Below, piece by piece: positions 53,177 to 63,821 of a DNA stretch of 64,000 nt. The DNA is taken from NCBI GenBank assembly GCA_947247005.1, contig OX365953.1, positions 2,547,001 to 2,611,000 on the forward strand, read 5' to 3'. The stretch's first letter is position 1. The number at the start of each line of letters is the position of its first letter. The stretch comes from Spisula solida. Lineage: Eukaryota > Mollusca > Bivalvia > Venerida > Mactridae. Below the pieces are notes generated by a model. The model worked only from the letters and a program-made list of their open reading frames with translations, did no database searches and was not told where the DNA came from. Position numbers and translations under genes: made by a program.

Positions 53177-53238
53177 TTTATTTTGGAGAAAGTTTGTGTT
53201 TGAATTACTGCAACACATTACTTTCAAATAATTTTATT
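53177..53238 (-). terminator. Candidate polyadenylation signals of the filamin gene
   Basis: On the minus strand AATAAA occurs at 53233-53238 and 53177-53182, about 520-590 bp past the candidate terminal exon acceptor. The NUP88 candidate signals at 52725-52800 face them, so the two transcripts converge with a gap of roughly 400 bp. Confidence 0.4.
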
Positions 53239-53373
53239 TTCAACATATTTAATCATACATAACCAAAATAATAAAACAATAGCAAGATACAACAACAAAG
53301 AAGCCATCATGTAGCATAGCCATTGTAACAATGCAGCCTTTTGGTGCAACAAGGTTGTATCTCCCTATATACT

Positions 53374-53557
53374 CGGGGGTTCCATTAGCTTCTGAATCTG
53401 AAGGATCATTTTGATACTTTTGATTAAATTTTACCGTTTTATAGACAAAATATCCATGATTTTCAGAGAAAATGACCCTTCAAACTAGAAATGTTGATGT
53501 TCAAATGTGGTTTTTCAAGGGTCAAATCCCCTACTCGCTGGTCAAATGGAACCCCTC
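53374..53557 (+). mobile_element. GGGGTTCCATT-TIR element
   Basis: Left GGGGGTTCCATTAGCTTCTG, right GGTCAAATGGAACCCCTC. Same family as 27980-28170 and 35933-36104. It lies in the probable filamin 3' untranslated region. Confidence 0.75.
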
Positions 53558-53755
53558 ATACTAAATAGAGAGATTCAACCTTGTTGCGCCAAAGGGACTA
53601 TTATTATGATCTTCAAACTCCGGTCCTCGTCAGGATCAGCGGGTGACACCATTTTGTAGCTAGAGTTTCCACCAACAAGTAAAGCGTCGGTCGGTATCCA
53701 ACATGGCAGTATAAGCAGGTAGTATAACACAAACACATCCAGTCTATGTTTAAAC

Positions 53756-53766
53756 TTACTCCCATA
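53756..53766 (-). CDS. FLN: Possible terminal coding exon of filamin
   Basis: A strong minus-strand acceptor (TTTTCTTTTTCAG) ends at 53767. All upstream filamin introns are phase 1; continuing in that phase gives L-W-E and TAA at 53756-53758, so the exon would be almost all 3' untranslated. The phase-0 frame stays open for 63 codons with no filamin similarity. The acceptor is convincing; which frame is used is not. Confidence 0.3.
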
Positions 53767-53814
53767 CTGAAAAAGAAAATAAATGTATCAGGTGGTCATA
53801 TGAATAGAGAATAA

Positions 53815-54330
53815 TAGGTTAGTGCCGTGGATGAAAAAGTTTATCTGGCAAGGCGGAGGAATTTATCGGATGAGCCGTAAGCGAATCCGATAATTTCTGC
53901 AGCCGAGCTGGATAAACTTTTACTTCATTCACGGCACTAACCTATTATTCTATTTATCCAGTCGCTTAATCTGCCCAGTAAGGGATCAAACTCGGGACTA
54001 TATTGTTACTCTTTCATTAACTAGCGCGCAATGTTCGTTCCGTGACGTCACGATAAACAACAATGTCGGGTATCTTAAAAGACGTCGTGTAGACACAGGT
54101 AAGTCGAGGGAAATAACCGATCAACCACCAGCTCATTTAGGATAGGAAAACCTCGCCCTCGGACACGGAATTGCAACCGGCAACTCTCATATAAGAAGTC
54201 TGTCATAACATCTGGTAAGGTGACGGATTATCACTAGTCACATGACCTTGTGACTGATTATAGCTAAGTTTAATCGGCACCCCATTAACAGGCAGATTTT
54301 GCCGGAAGTGGCTGGATAAATCTCATAAAT
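53815..54330. mobile_element. Palindrome-containing element
   Basis: AATAATAGGTTAGTGCCGTG (53817) is matched inversely by CACGGCACTAACCTATTATT (53930), with AAAAGTTTATC/GATAAACTTTT inside. A second pair, TTATCCAGTCGC and GTGGCTGGATAA, brackets 53955-54320. One or two nested inverted-repeat elements; non-coding. Confidence 0.7.
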
Positions 54331-54350
54331 CTAATATAAGCCCTAATCAG

Positions 54351-54483
54351 GGATGGTATTCAATATATTGATCTGATAAGGACAACCAATCAGATCACAC
54401 CATATTAAACTCTTGGTCAGTAACAGGCGATATGATTGGCTATCGTCATACTCCAATTAGATAGATTGAGATTGAATACCACC
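54351..54483. mobile_element. GGTATTCAATATTGATC palindromic MITE, copy 1
   Basis: GGTATTCAATATATTGATCT at the left and TTGAGATTGAATACCACC at the right; interior GACAACCAATCAGATCACAC. Family of about 145 bp with copies at 55974, 57164 and 63822, all in filamin introns. Confidence 0.85.
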
Positions 54484-54487
54484 ACAG

Positions 54488-54690
54488 AACTAACTTTTCT
54501 GCAGATTATAAAAGTTATTTTATTAACAAATTCGGTTTATTGACTAAGTTATGGTCATTTGTAACTTCGTATTAAACTGAAATTAAACAGTTGAACAATG
54601 TTTGAAACACAGTTTTGATGTAGATAGTTGGTGTGGCACCTGAAACAGACTTGCACCTTGTGTTCACTGGAATGTGCAGATTTTGGGACA
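54488..54690 (+). mobile_element. Partial CAGGGG-type TIR element
   Basis: Contains AGAACTAACTTTTCTGCAGA and TTGAACAATGTTTGAAACAC; both ends are lost. It abuts the MITE at 54351-54483. Confidence 0.6.
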
Positions 54691-54999
54691 AACATCAGGA
54701 ATGACCTCCCTTGATAATTATATTGATGAAGTCAATTTCTGTATTTGGATTGTCTCCCCTTTTTACTGATTTGAAACTATTTTTGGTGATGCACTGTGGA
54801 TAGGGGAGTGATTTGTTTAATCTATGGAGTAAATTATTAAAAGGCTAAATGACATGCTTCCCCTGGCTGGCTGATTAAGACAATGTTCCACTATACCTGT
54901 TACATTCTATCACAGTTGTTGTGACAATCAAATGCCGTGCATTTGGTTACGTATTTATATCCATGAGTGAAGTTTGAAATGTAATTTATAAATGTAAGG

Positions 55000-55145
55000 C
55001 CTTTTCGACTGGGCTGTTTTGTTGAGCATGTTGCAGTCTGGTTCCCGTCCCAAGCTTGCTTACAGTATTACTGTAGTACTATTGCTGTAATATTGGAAAC
55101 TGGAACTACTATAACATGCTCTACGAAACAGCCCAGTCGAAAAGG
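55000..55145. mobile_element. Long-hairpin MITE
   Basis: CCTTTTCGACTGGGCTGTTT at the left is the exact reverse complement of AAACAGCCCAGTCGAAAAGG at the right. Homology extends inward through GAGCATGTT/AACATGCTC. Confidence 0.92.
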
Positions 55146-55299
55146 CTCATAAACGTGCATATGCATGGATTGTAACTTTCAAAAAAGATAACAATAAAAT
55201 CAATTAATGGTTGCAGTTTATGAAGTTTTCCCACAAACTTCAGGAAAGTTCGTCGCTATAATATTGATCATACATCGAGGATTGTATGTGTATACTTAC

Positions 55300-55386
55300 A
55301 ATCGACTCCTTGTTTTGAAGCACTTCTGAAGGTTCGTTCAGGTGGAGGTGTTAGGGCGTCCTCTACGTTTACTTCAAAAGGGCTTC
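55300..55386 (-). CDS. FLN: Filamin exon (last clear coding exon in window)
   Basis: Minus strand: acceptor TTCCACAG at 55387 and donor GTAAGT at 55299. 87 nt, phase 1 to 1, encoding [19 protein letters not shown], then [16 protein letters not shown] completes the final strand of the Ig repeat carried by 56179-56337; the proline-rich tail may be a hinge or the C-terminus. Confidence 0.85.
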
Positions 55387-58300
55387 CTGTGGAAGATACG
55401 TATAGCACAATATACGTGGGTGTTGGGTATATGTTTAGTTTGGCCCCCGTAGCTCAGTGGTTAGCGTGCTTGCCGTCTAATCCCACATGTTTCAGCAGAT
55501 AGCTGACTGGCATATAAAGTTTATATTTGGCAGATGGTATGCCATGAGCAACAGGAAAAAAATCCACATTTGGCTTTTACAAAGACAAAAATACACGCTG
55601 GACCATATATTTAATGTTCAAACTAAAACTACCCCAACGGTCGTCATGAAAAGGGATTAAGGCCCTTTATAAATACAATGCAGGCATGCGGAATCAAGAC
55701 CAGTTGTCATACTGGTCCTTCTTGCACCAACCACTGGTGAATTAGGGCTCACTTACACAGCTCTATAACCGCCCTATTTAATGCATGAAAATTACACCCA
55801 AAGGATATTTATTATTTAACAAATTGCCCATAATATTAGACATATGACATATGACATAGATAATCGAGCCCTGGCATAGTACGCAATACAAAAAAGATAA
55901 TAACAATAGGACAAGGATTGCAGCTCTCAACTTCAACAGCCGAGCACAGAAAACACAAAAACAAACTCAGCTGGGGTGATATTCAATATTGATCTTACTT
56001 GACTTAAGGATAAGGACAACCAATCAGATCACAACATATTAAACTCTTGGTCAGTAACGGGCGATATCATTGGCTTACACTATTTTCCAAATAAATAAGA
56101 TCAATATTCATTATTGAATACCACCCGAGAATTACACAGCATGTCCAACATACAACTGAACGAGAAAATGAACTTAACCTGGGACATGATCTCCGCCGAA
56201 GATGATGTTGATGATAAACTTTCCAGGTTGTGTGGGTTTGTATATAACTCGACATGTTCCGTCCTCATTGTCATAACATTCCATATCTACACGACTTCTT
56301 CTCGGACCCTCAATACACATATCCAGCTCTCCATAACCTGGTAATGATATGACATGCATGCAGTGGAGGAAATTGCCAGATCGGGCCACAGGTAACAGTA
56401 TCATTGATAAAGAGTAAAAAAAATTAAAATTCATCTTATCTTAGATATTATAAATTTTATAAATATTTTGTTTTTGTTTATTCTTTATTAATGATACAGT
56501 TACCTGTGGATCGGGCAAGTCGGTGTACGTCAGGTTAACTTTTCAAAAGTGGGCATTTCTACAGCAAAATTGTCCAATCGCGCAAGTAACTAGGGGAATC
56601 ACCGACTTCGGGCAATTTCCTGCACTGACAAACGGACAGTTTTTCAAAACTTTCTGCATACTAGTAATGGATTAAGTTGGCCACGTGGAAACATTTTATT
56701 TAGCCTAAATTTTCACATGTATACAAATAACGCAACAGTTAAATAAAAAAAACGTCGCCAATACTAGTAATTCTGCCCTGTAAAATGTTTAAAATTCAAC
56801 AATATTTAACATAGAACATCGGATTCAACTGCAGCATATAATTACAGACTAAGCGGAAAATTTCACTCGGTTTCCGGAGTGTAGATAATCTATCATCGTG
56901 GTGTTTATGGACATACTTCATTGTCAGGCAATTTTTGGAGCATAATTTCCCGCTCGGGAAAGTCGTTGTGGGAATCCCCGAATCGCCCAATTCTCTCCAA
57001 TGATTATCCAATAGGATCGAAAGCCGTAGCCTTCGGGAAGCCACAGCGGACTTGATCTCAAGCTGCAATGTAGCCAGCTAATAATGTTGCCGTTGCCAGT
57101 TTGCTTGGAGCTCATCGTATAAGGTAGGTTATGTAATGACAAGTTGAAAATGGTGTGAATATCTGGGGTGGTATTCAATATTGATCTTACTTTACTTAAG
57201 AATAAGGAGAACCATTCAGATAACACAATACCAAACTCTTGGACAGTAACAGGCGATATGATTGGCTCTCCTTATTCTCCAAATAAATAAGATCAATATT
57301 GAAAACCACCCCAGATGTGTTTAAGTAAGTAAATATAAAGACAATGCCAGTACCTGCCTCCCGGGTGTCCAGTATGAACTCATTAGGCTGGTTTGTTACC
57401 CCTTCTTTAATGCCCTCCCCTGTGACCTTCACCTTACCGGAATGACCTTTAGCCAACTCTTTTTGCTCAATAGTAACCTTAAATGGACTACCAGGAATAT
57501 GCTGTCCATTTCTAAACACGCTAATAAGGTGCTCCCCCATCTCCTCCGGAGAAAATGCGAAATCTGTTATATGAATTTGTAAAACACAAGTGTAGAACAT
57601 ATATATGAGCTATATATTCATACATAAAACGAAAAAAGAACAGTTTCAATGGAAATATTTTCGACAGTTGCTTTAATCAAAGATCATATAATTTTTGCTT
57701 TACTTTATGGTCGGTTTACATTCCGACACGTGCATGCCGTGGCTAGCGGAAGAAACATGGCATAAAATGAATCGGACGAGGTGCAAGAAGACACAAGTTC
57801 GGACGAGTGAGGGACGGGGAGCTGGAATCCGGGCAAATAATGCTATTATTCAACATTGATTAAAGCTGGTTGTTGGCATATACACCACACACATTTCAAT
57901 GTTTATTTGTAATAATAGATCTAGAAAAAGCGGAAAATAACAAGCGAAAGGTGTTTTGTGTACTATTACGTAGCATTGGTCAGCTGCCCGAGTTGTGAGT
58001 ATATGGTAGGTGACGCAGACAAATTTAAGAAGTTGTGCGTGTACGGTGAGAGACGCAGACAAATTTTAGTTATCTGTAATACCGAGATGTCCATCTGATT
58101 TTTTCTTCAATAAACATGGTTGTTCCTTGCCAGACGGAGTTTTCACAGAAGCAGTTAGATCAGATATGTTTGACTCTATCTTCACATTCAAGTTAAAGTT
58201 CCCGGATGATGCTGTGTTTGTCAATGGCTGGCCATCTGCAAGAAACAAAGTAATACAGAAATGGTTAATAGTGCACTGTGACACTTGTCAAGTTCGATAT

Positions 58301-61300
58301 TTAAATTAAAGTTCTTTGCATATATCTGCGTGATTTCAAAATAAAAAAACAGAACAGAATATACCTTTATTAACTCAAATCGTTAAAACGACACATAAGT
58401 ATACAGAATACTATACAAATTAAATTAATTAATAAATATAACCCAGTCATGGTAAACGTATAACGGAAATCCTTACAAATGTTAAAGCCACATAATCTCT
58501 CCAAAAACCCTTTTCCGAGCATCCGCCATCCAGTAAGTAAACTAATTACAAGGATTTAGGATATATTCATAAATGACCAATAATTGACGACAGAATGTTA
58601 AATGTATCTGTCGAAATAGTATGCCAAAAATCACATTAGTAAAATGTATGGAAAAACACTAATTTTGCAAGAGTTGCTTCCCTTAGGTTATTATTTGTGC
58701 ATATTTTGTTTACAATTCATTATTTTGTAAACAAACCAACTAGACTATGTATATCGTTTTCTTCCAGCTTATTGTATTTTCCACCTTTAGGACTCAACTA
58801 AAGTGCTCAAAATCCATGGCTCCTCAAAAAATGTTACCAAGTTATTGCTTTTTGAAAATAGTCTTTAAGACTAATGTGGCTTTAAATTATGTATGAAATT
58901 AAATGGAATTGTCTTATTACTTATTCGTGGAGCTTACTATTAAAACATGTTGATGGGATTTGTTAATGGACTGAGCAAACGTGCGTTTAGAATTCTTGCA
59001 GATGCTTGTATATAACATGATTACATCTCTTATCATATTTACGGCGAAATGGTGTATGTATACATGTACTACTAGCAATACTGAAGAGTGTTCGTAACAA
59101 TGCAATACTGCACATTTTACCACCGCACAAACACGCCCTCAGATGAACTTAGATGATACAAAACAGATATGGAACAAACACTCCGATATCTTATAAAATC
59201 TAGGACTACATCCTCGAATAAGTAGTACAGCATAATATATGAGTTCTGTATCTAAAACGTGTTGTATTGGTCAACATGGCTCCGTATACAATGTACATGT
59301 TGCTATTCATGCACATGTTGACTTGAGGAAAATTGGATATTTTAACCAGTTGCCCGTCTTTGTCTAGGATATCGCTTGAAACATTATAGGACGGTACTCA
59401 TACATATAATTATAGTTTATACTAATTTATTTAAGGTCGATTGTGAAACAAGTTTTTCCAACTTATATTAATCACTCTCGACACCTCATTCCTGATGTAA
59501 TCCATCGCCACGAGGGTATGAGAGAAGAGAAGCCAGTTTCCCTTTTATGCTGATATAATTATAGAACACAGATGTGCCCTACTTGTCATTTAACCATTCC
59601 AATAGGTAACCCAGTTTCCATAATATATACTTAAATAGTCACCTGGAGTCTGTTGTATCAAAGCACTTACGGAAATCGTAAACTTATGCTCAACGGTTGA
59701 ATTATTTACAATTCTTTAACTGCTGCAAATTGTGGGATAAGCAATATTAACAATGATTCAGTTGATGAACTTCTACAAACAATAGATTTGTAGCTGTGAG
59801 CATTATGAGGATTGTTTTATTTGAGCGTAATTTTAAGGTTTTCGTAAGTGCTTTGATTAAACATTACTCCAGTACTCGTGAAAGAAACATTGGGAGTATT
59901 TCCTACTCTCATAAAGGTCGAGGTGATCGGAATGAGCCTTACCAGTGATTTTAGCAGTGAAAGGTGAACCACAGATATAATGGTCTCCCCTCTTGATGAG
60001 TATGTTATATTCTCCAGGTTTTGTGGGGATATAGGCCACGGTACATGATCCATCCTCGTTATCTACACATTTAATGTCAGCCTTTGATGGACCTTCTATA
60101 GCTAAACACAGGCCTCCTGTAACGTAAGTGAGTAAATATATATTAACAAAGAATACTCGGAATTTTTTATAATTATGATATTTGATATTAAGATAAATTA
60201 AAAACACTCGGGTTATTGCTGTTTACCTATTATATCAGGATCTTTTAATACAATATTTTAAAAGTCAATATTTACTTTTTTGTATTGTTTGTCATTTTAT
60301 TGATGCATTTGAATGTTTGTATATATTTTTGCTTGTTTTGTTAGATGACCCCATGGGAGATAAGCCCTAGGCTTAATGGGTATATCATCGGAAAATAAAG
60401 TTATTATTATTATTATAATATGATCTCGCAGCACAGTCGCACGTTGGGCGCCAATTGTTAGCGGGTGAGAAAAATGTGCAACTTTTGACTCTCGCAACAG
60501 CTATACAGTCACGGCTCCACGTTGGGCGCCAATTGTTAGCGGGTGAGAAAAATGTGCAACTTTTGACTCTCGCAGCAGCTATACAGTCACGGCTCCACGT
60601 TTGGCGCCAATTGTTAGCGGGTGAGAAAAATGTGCATCTTTTGACTTAAGCAAGTGGGTGATAATTTTCTTTGTTGTATGTGCTATATTGTTTCCTCATT
60701 ATTCCCTCAATGTTAATCACAGGTAAACCTCATATTGTGTTCTTCTGCTGCTAGTATTAACCATAATAATTTTATACATTAATTTTTATAAACTGTACTG
60801 AAATGACAACTCCATAGGTTAATATTCGGTATTGAAAATATACATGTATCAAATATACGAAATTATGCCGAAATACTAAACAAAGTGAAACCAACCGTTG
60901 AGTTACATATATACTGAAATGGTACTAAATGAAACTGTCGGTAACGGTCGTATGATCGGTGTTATTTACGCAGGGGCATGTCGGACGTACTTAGCATACA
61001 TAATTATGTTAGACAATGAATAAGCGGAATTGGCATTAGTTCTATATAACATATCATGATGGTATGAGTACTGTGTAGGTGATTTATAACTGCCATGTTA
61101 ATTGAGCGTGATATTTGTATAACATCGAAACGTTGCCGTTTAAAACGCTGCTCTCTTGTCAAAGATCTACAAACTTTGCTCTTTTGTGCCGTCAAGAAGA
61201 TAACAGATAATTGGACAGCGAAGGCTGCTCTCATACAGCCGAGCACAGAAAACAATATTACATACCACAATAACACGACACAATGCCCAACACTTAACTA

Positions 61301-63536
61301 AACTTGCAAAAAAAATGAAGTTCACTCCGAAAGCCCAAGTCTCAAATTCTCTTTTTTCAGTAGCCATGATGTTAGCTAATAAAAGTCATCTAGAGCGCGT
61401 TTGTAAGTACATGTACATGTAGATACCTTTGCTTCAATTATTAAATATTCCCCAAGTAAAAAATATGAAATATGTATGTTTGGGATTCACTTAAGTGTAG
61501 CATGTATGACATTATTTCGATCTTCGTTAAAAAGGACATTTTAATAAAATTCGTCTTCTACTTCGTTCTAGCTACATAAATGACATTTTCTATTATTAAC
61601 ATTTTGACTAAGCCAAATATCACTTTCTATAAGTAAACTATTTTAACACTTTCTGAAGTTAATAAATAATCTAAATTATTTAAGAAATAATGAATATGTT
61701 GCCGCTGTGTTTATATAGCTGAAATAACTAGTTTTGTTAGAATTTCCATTAATGTGCCAGTATACTTGTATTTTTCACCAACTTTTAACATTCCTTTTTG
61801 GAGTACAGATATTCTCAATGTGCAAAACCAAGAATACTCAGAAGTATAAAATTATGATCTTTGTCAAATTCTTTGGAACTCTGCATCTTTCCATGAACAT
61901 AACATAATGAAAATATTGTTTTACTATGACGTTTTATCATAGAGTATACATGTACTAGAATAATAAAGGACTATGTGTATACATACTTGCGCCTGCAGTG
62001 TGAGTGACCACTGTGAATTCTGCAGGTTTGTTGATGACACCATGACTTAGACCAGCACCAAATGCATGTGTGAACTTACTGTCCTGTGCAAACACTTCAA
62101 ACTGGAATGGGCTACCTACAAAATATAAATGTTATAAATATAATCTAGGTCCTTGAATTCATATTGTTTGTACAAAATGTATATTCAAAATGCCTTTTTT
62201 ACTTTTTTTAACAAATAAACTTTATTGCAAATCGGCATTTTCTTATTTTCAGTATTCATTAGATTGTTAAACATTGATAAGGAAGGCCATCTGACATAAG
62301 GCCTTTTTTTATTTTTTTACTATACAGAAGATCACACCATGGGGGTGCTTGTCGCAGGGACGCCAAGACCGGACGTTGTGTGCGACGGTTAAAAAGTCCT
62401 GCAAAATGAAAAATGCTGCAAATATAATGTAGTACTTCGAATTTATATCGCTTGTTAGCCCCAAAATGCCCTTTTTACAATATACATGTATTTTTGTTAA
62501 TGCATGGGAATGTGCAGCCGATCATTATCGACACAGCTGGATTCCCCGGGTATATGCGGCCGCTTTGGCGGGAATATATGGATAGGAGTTCGATTCCAGA
62601 CTGCGACGTACTGAAGTGGATAAAATGGTGCAATATGTACAGACATCGACTCATTTAAATTTTTACGGAGCGTATAATTTTAGTACATTGTAAATTATGA
62701 CTGGTTGACCAAGTGGCAGGATAATGTGATTGGACAGTCTCAATGTGACGGGCTTTGTACTGTCTGTGGTTCTATAAACCCTTCACAATAAAAAAATAGT
62801 GGCTGTTGTGAGGTAGTTAACAGCATTCTAACTATGTTCTGTATGTCAAATTGCTTAAGTTAGCGGATTTCGCGGTAGACATACTTTCGCGAACCGTTGT
62901 AGCCGCTAAAATTATAATTAGCTAAACATTGTTTCCGCGAACGTTTCTTAGAATACAGTATGTCAATAATCATGGTAATGTTACTGGCAGTTCAACTCAA
63001 TCACAGATAAAATAGTATTTTATAAAATCGGAGAGGGAAGACAGCACTCAACATAATTTGAATAGAAAAGCACGTAAGGCACAATGAGGGACATACAAAA
63101 AATAAAAACCACAGACCATATGTACACGCGGAGAGAACACCGTATTCATATGCAAAATTCCCACCGGCATGCTATTGGACGAATGAACAATAAAAACATG
63201 CCATTCACCAATAGCTAGCTGGTTGTATACAAATATTATCTGTCCTATAGATAACACAAAACTGAATGGCCAAGAAAAACGGATACCAAAACAACAACTA
63301 AGAACAAGACGAGAACGTCAGATGATACGTCACTACTACCTGTAAAGTATCCTTATTACGTAGTAGTGTGGTCACATGACTACTATAAATCTCACCTGGA
63401 ACCTGTTCATCATTGTAATAGACATGAAGAATATGTAAGCCAGCCTCCTTAGGTTGATATTTCAATGCCACGTGGCCAGGTTTGGGGAATCCCTTGCCTG
63501 GATCCTCCTTTGATCCTGACGGTGTCGTCACGTGGG
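55300..63536 (-). CDS. FLN: Filamin-type actin cross-linking protein, C-terminal part
   Basis: Seven minus-strand exons in order: 63536-63396, 62115-61987, 60116-59943, 58235-58083, 57563-57354, 56337-56179, 55386-55300. Total is 1053 nt, 351 codons, with every intron in phase 1 and GT-AG. They encode about 3.6 filamin Ig repeats, recognisable by [44 protein letters not shown] at the end of each repeat and [16 protein letters not shown] at the start of the next. Filamins cross-link actin and carry many of these repeats after an N-terminal actin-binding domain; that domain and most of the rod lie beyond 64000. The human C-terminal dimerisation repeat (GVHGPRTPCEE-like) is not visible, so either the gene ends without it or more exons are missed. 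It converges on NUP88. Confidence 0.92.
55443..55545 (+). mobile_element. Worn family 2 SINE
   Basis: CCCCGTAGCTCAGTGGTTAG then CGTGCTTGCCGTCTAATC, with part of the head missing, then the body piece TTTCAGCAGATAGCTGACTG. Compare 28892-29036. Confidence 0.65.
55974..56128. mobile_element. GGTATTCAATATTGATC palindromic MITE, copy 2
   Basis: GGTGATATTCAATATTGATC to AAGATCAATATTCATTATTG, then AATACCACC. Interior GACAACCAATCAGATCACAA as in the other three copies. Confidence 0.88.
56179..56337 (-). CDS. FLN: Filamin exon
   Basis: Acceptor ATTACCAG ends at 56338; donor GTTAAG at 56178. 159 nt, encoding [20 protein letters not shown], then [20 protein letters not shown] and [10 protein letters not shown], a typical filamin repeat core. 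Confidence 0.93.
56361..56627. mobile_element. TIR element immediately upstream of a filamin acceptor
   Basis: CAGTGGAGGAAATTGCC at the left and GGCAATTTCCTGCACTG at the right form a 17-bp inverted repeat with one mismatch. The interior has GGGCAAGTCGG-type sequence and inner pairs such as GTTACCTGTGG/CCACAGGTAAC. No clean target duplication. It ends 22 bp from the acceptor AG of exon 56179-56337. Confidence 0.75.
56630..57163. other. Filamin intron, no clear feature
   Basis: Includes CCCGCTCGGGAAAGTCG- and GGGAATCCCC-rich sequence near 56950-56990 resembling parts of 56361-56627, perhaps a worn relative. Open frames here show no motif. Confidence 0.4.
57164..57313. mobile_element. GGTATTCAATATTGATC palindromic MITE, copy 3
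   Basis: GGGGTGGTATTCAATATTGA at the left, TCAATATTGAAAACCACCCC at the right, a near-perfect inverted repeat. Confidence 0.9.
57354..57563 (-). CDS. FLN: Filamin exon
   Basis: Acceptor CATATAACAG ends at 57564; donor GTACTG at 57353. 210 nt, encoding [20 protein letters not shown], then [13 protein letters not shown] and [20 protein letters not shown], ending FILDTREAG. It spans the end of one repeat and the start of the next. Confidence 0.95.
57601..58082. other. Filamin intron, no feature seen
   Basis: No repeat with a second copy in the window and no coding signal. Confidence 0.4.
58083..58235 (-). CDS. FLN: Filamin exon
   Basis: Acceptor TTTCTTGCAG ends at 58236; donor GTATTA at 58082. 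153 nt, encoding [20 protein letters not shown], then [18 protein letters not shown] and KKKSDGHL. The TPSG(K)xE motif is typical of the middle strands of filamin repeats. Confidence 0.88.
58236..59419. other. Filamin intron, no feature seen
   Basis: A+T-rich; nothing recognised on either strand. Confidence 0.4.
59420..59560 (-). mobile_element. Family 3 SINE, partial copy
   Basis: Matches the body part of 12705-13390 (GGTCGATTGTGAAACAAGTT through GAGGGTATGAGAGAAGAGAA) without the tRNA-like head. It preserves the empty target of the hAT-like MITE at 12808-13228. Confidence 0.8.
59652..59862. mobile_element. Palindromic MITE (ATCAAAGCACTTACGG), copy 2
   Basis: GTATCAAAGCACTTACGGAA at the left and TTCGTAAGTGCTTTGATTAA at the right. 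Sister of 30043-30268. It ends about 80 bp downstream of a filamin exon. Confidence 0.88.
59943..60116 (-). CDS. FLN: Filamin exon
   Basis: Acceptor CGTTACAG ends at 60117; donor GTAAGG at 59942. 174 nt, encoding [20 protein letters not shown], then [20 protein letters not shown] and [10 protein letters not shown]. It is the best conserved filamin exon here. Confidence 0.96.
60300..60420 (+). mobile_element. Possible LINE/SINE 3' end with (TTA)n tail
   Basis: GGAGATAAGCCCTAGGCTTA then ATGGGTATATCATCGGAAAA runs into an AATAAAG(TTATTA) microsatellite, a layout common at non-LTR retrotransposon 3' ends. The 5' limit is unknown. Confidence 0.45.
60436..60648. repeat. 78-bp tandem repeat, 3 copies, containing a tRNA-primer-site-like motif
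   Basis: GCGCCAATTGTTAGCGGGTG recurs with a 78-bp period (motif ACGTTGGGCGCCAAT at 60441 and 60519; ACGTTTGGCGCCAAT at 60597). On the minus strand each copy has TGGCGCCCAACGTGGAGC preceded by CTAACA and AT, the arrangement of an LTR 3' end followed by a primer-binding site for tRNA-Lys. I found no matching LTR pair or gag-pol frame nearby. Confidence 0.85.
60661..61986. other. Filamin intron, no clear feature
   Basis: If the 78-bp array is an LTR junction, the LTR would lie here on the minus strand, but I could not define its start. CAGCCGAGCACAGAAAAC at 61237 recurs at 55940. Confidence 0.4.
61987..62115 (-). CDS. FLN: Filamin exon
   Basis: Acceptor TTTTGTAG ends at 62116; donor GTATGT at 61986. 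129 nt, encoding [20 protein letters not shown], then [20 protein letters not shown]. An alternative GC donor 4-6 bases earlier exists, but the GT site keeps the phase needed by the next exon. Confidence 0.9.
62116..63395. other. Filamin intron, no clear feature
   Basis: Contains a TTTCGCGAACC and TTTCCGCGAACG inverted motif at 62880-62945, possibly a small MITE. No coding signal. Confidence 0.4.
63396..63536 (-). CDS. FLN: Filamin exon (most upstream in window)
   Basis: Acceptor TCATTGATAG ends at 63537; donor GTGAGA at 63395. 141 nt, encoding [20 protein letters not shown], then [20 protein letters not shown] and NDEQVPG, the second half of a filamin repeat. Its first codon is shared with an exon beyond the right edge. 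Confidence 0.92.
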
Positions 63537-63821
63537 CTATCAATGACAAATACGCATGGAAATGAGTGAACGTGAGTGAATAAAAAAGATGAACACCCAT
63601 TTTGTCTCACATTGTACTAAATACATGTAAATAGAATAGAATGTACCAGACGCCACTGTCAGGAACGCTCCGCCCATTTGTATGTCGAAGGATTTCGTTG
63701 GAGGTTATCAAGCTATTGGATTATGCAAACATGCGCAATATTTTCAATGTTTTTTTTTATAAATTAAATTTTAAATAATTTCCTTGGACAACTCCATTCT
63801 TGATTTACATATGTAAACACC

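Noticed and set aside
53566..53766. 63-codon frame following the last filamin acceptor
   Set aside because: It requires phase 0, whereas the upstream exon ends in phase 1; no filamin similarity. Kept only as a remark under the doubtful terminal exon.
61983..61990. GC-AG intron after filamin exon 61987-62115
   Set aside because: A GT donor 2-4 bases further keeps the phase required by the next exon, so the unusual GC donor is unnecessary.
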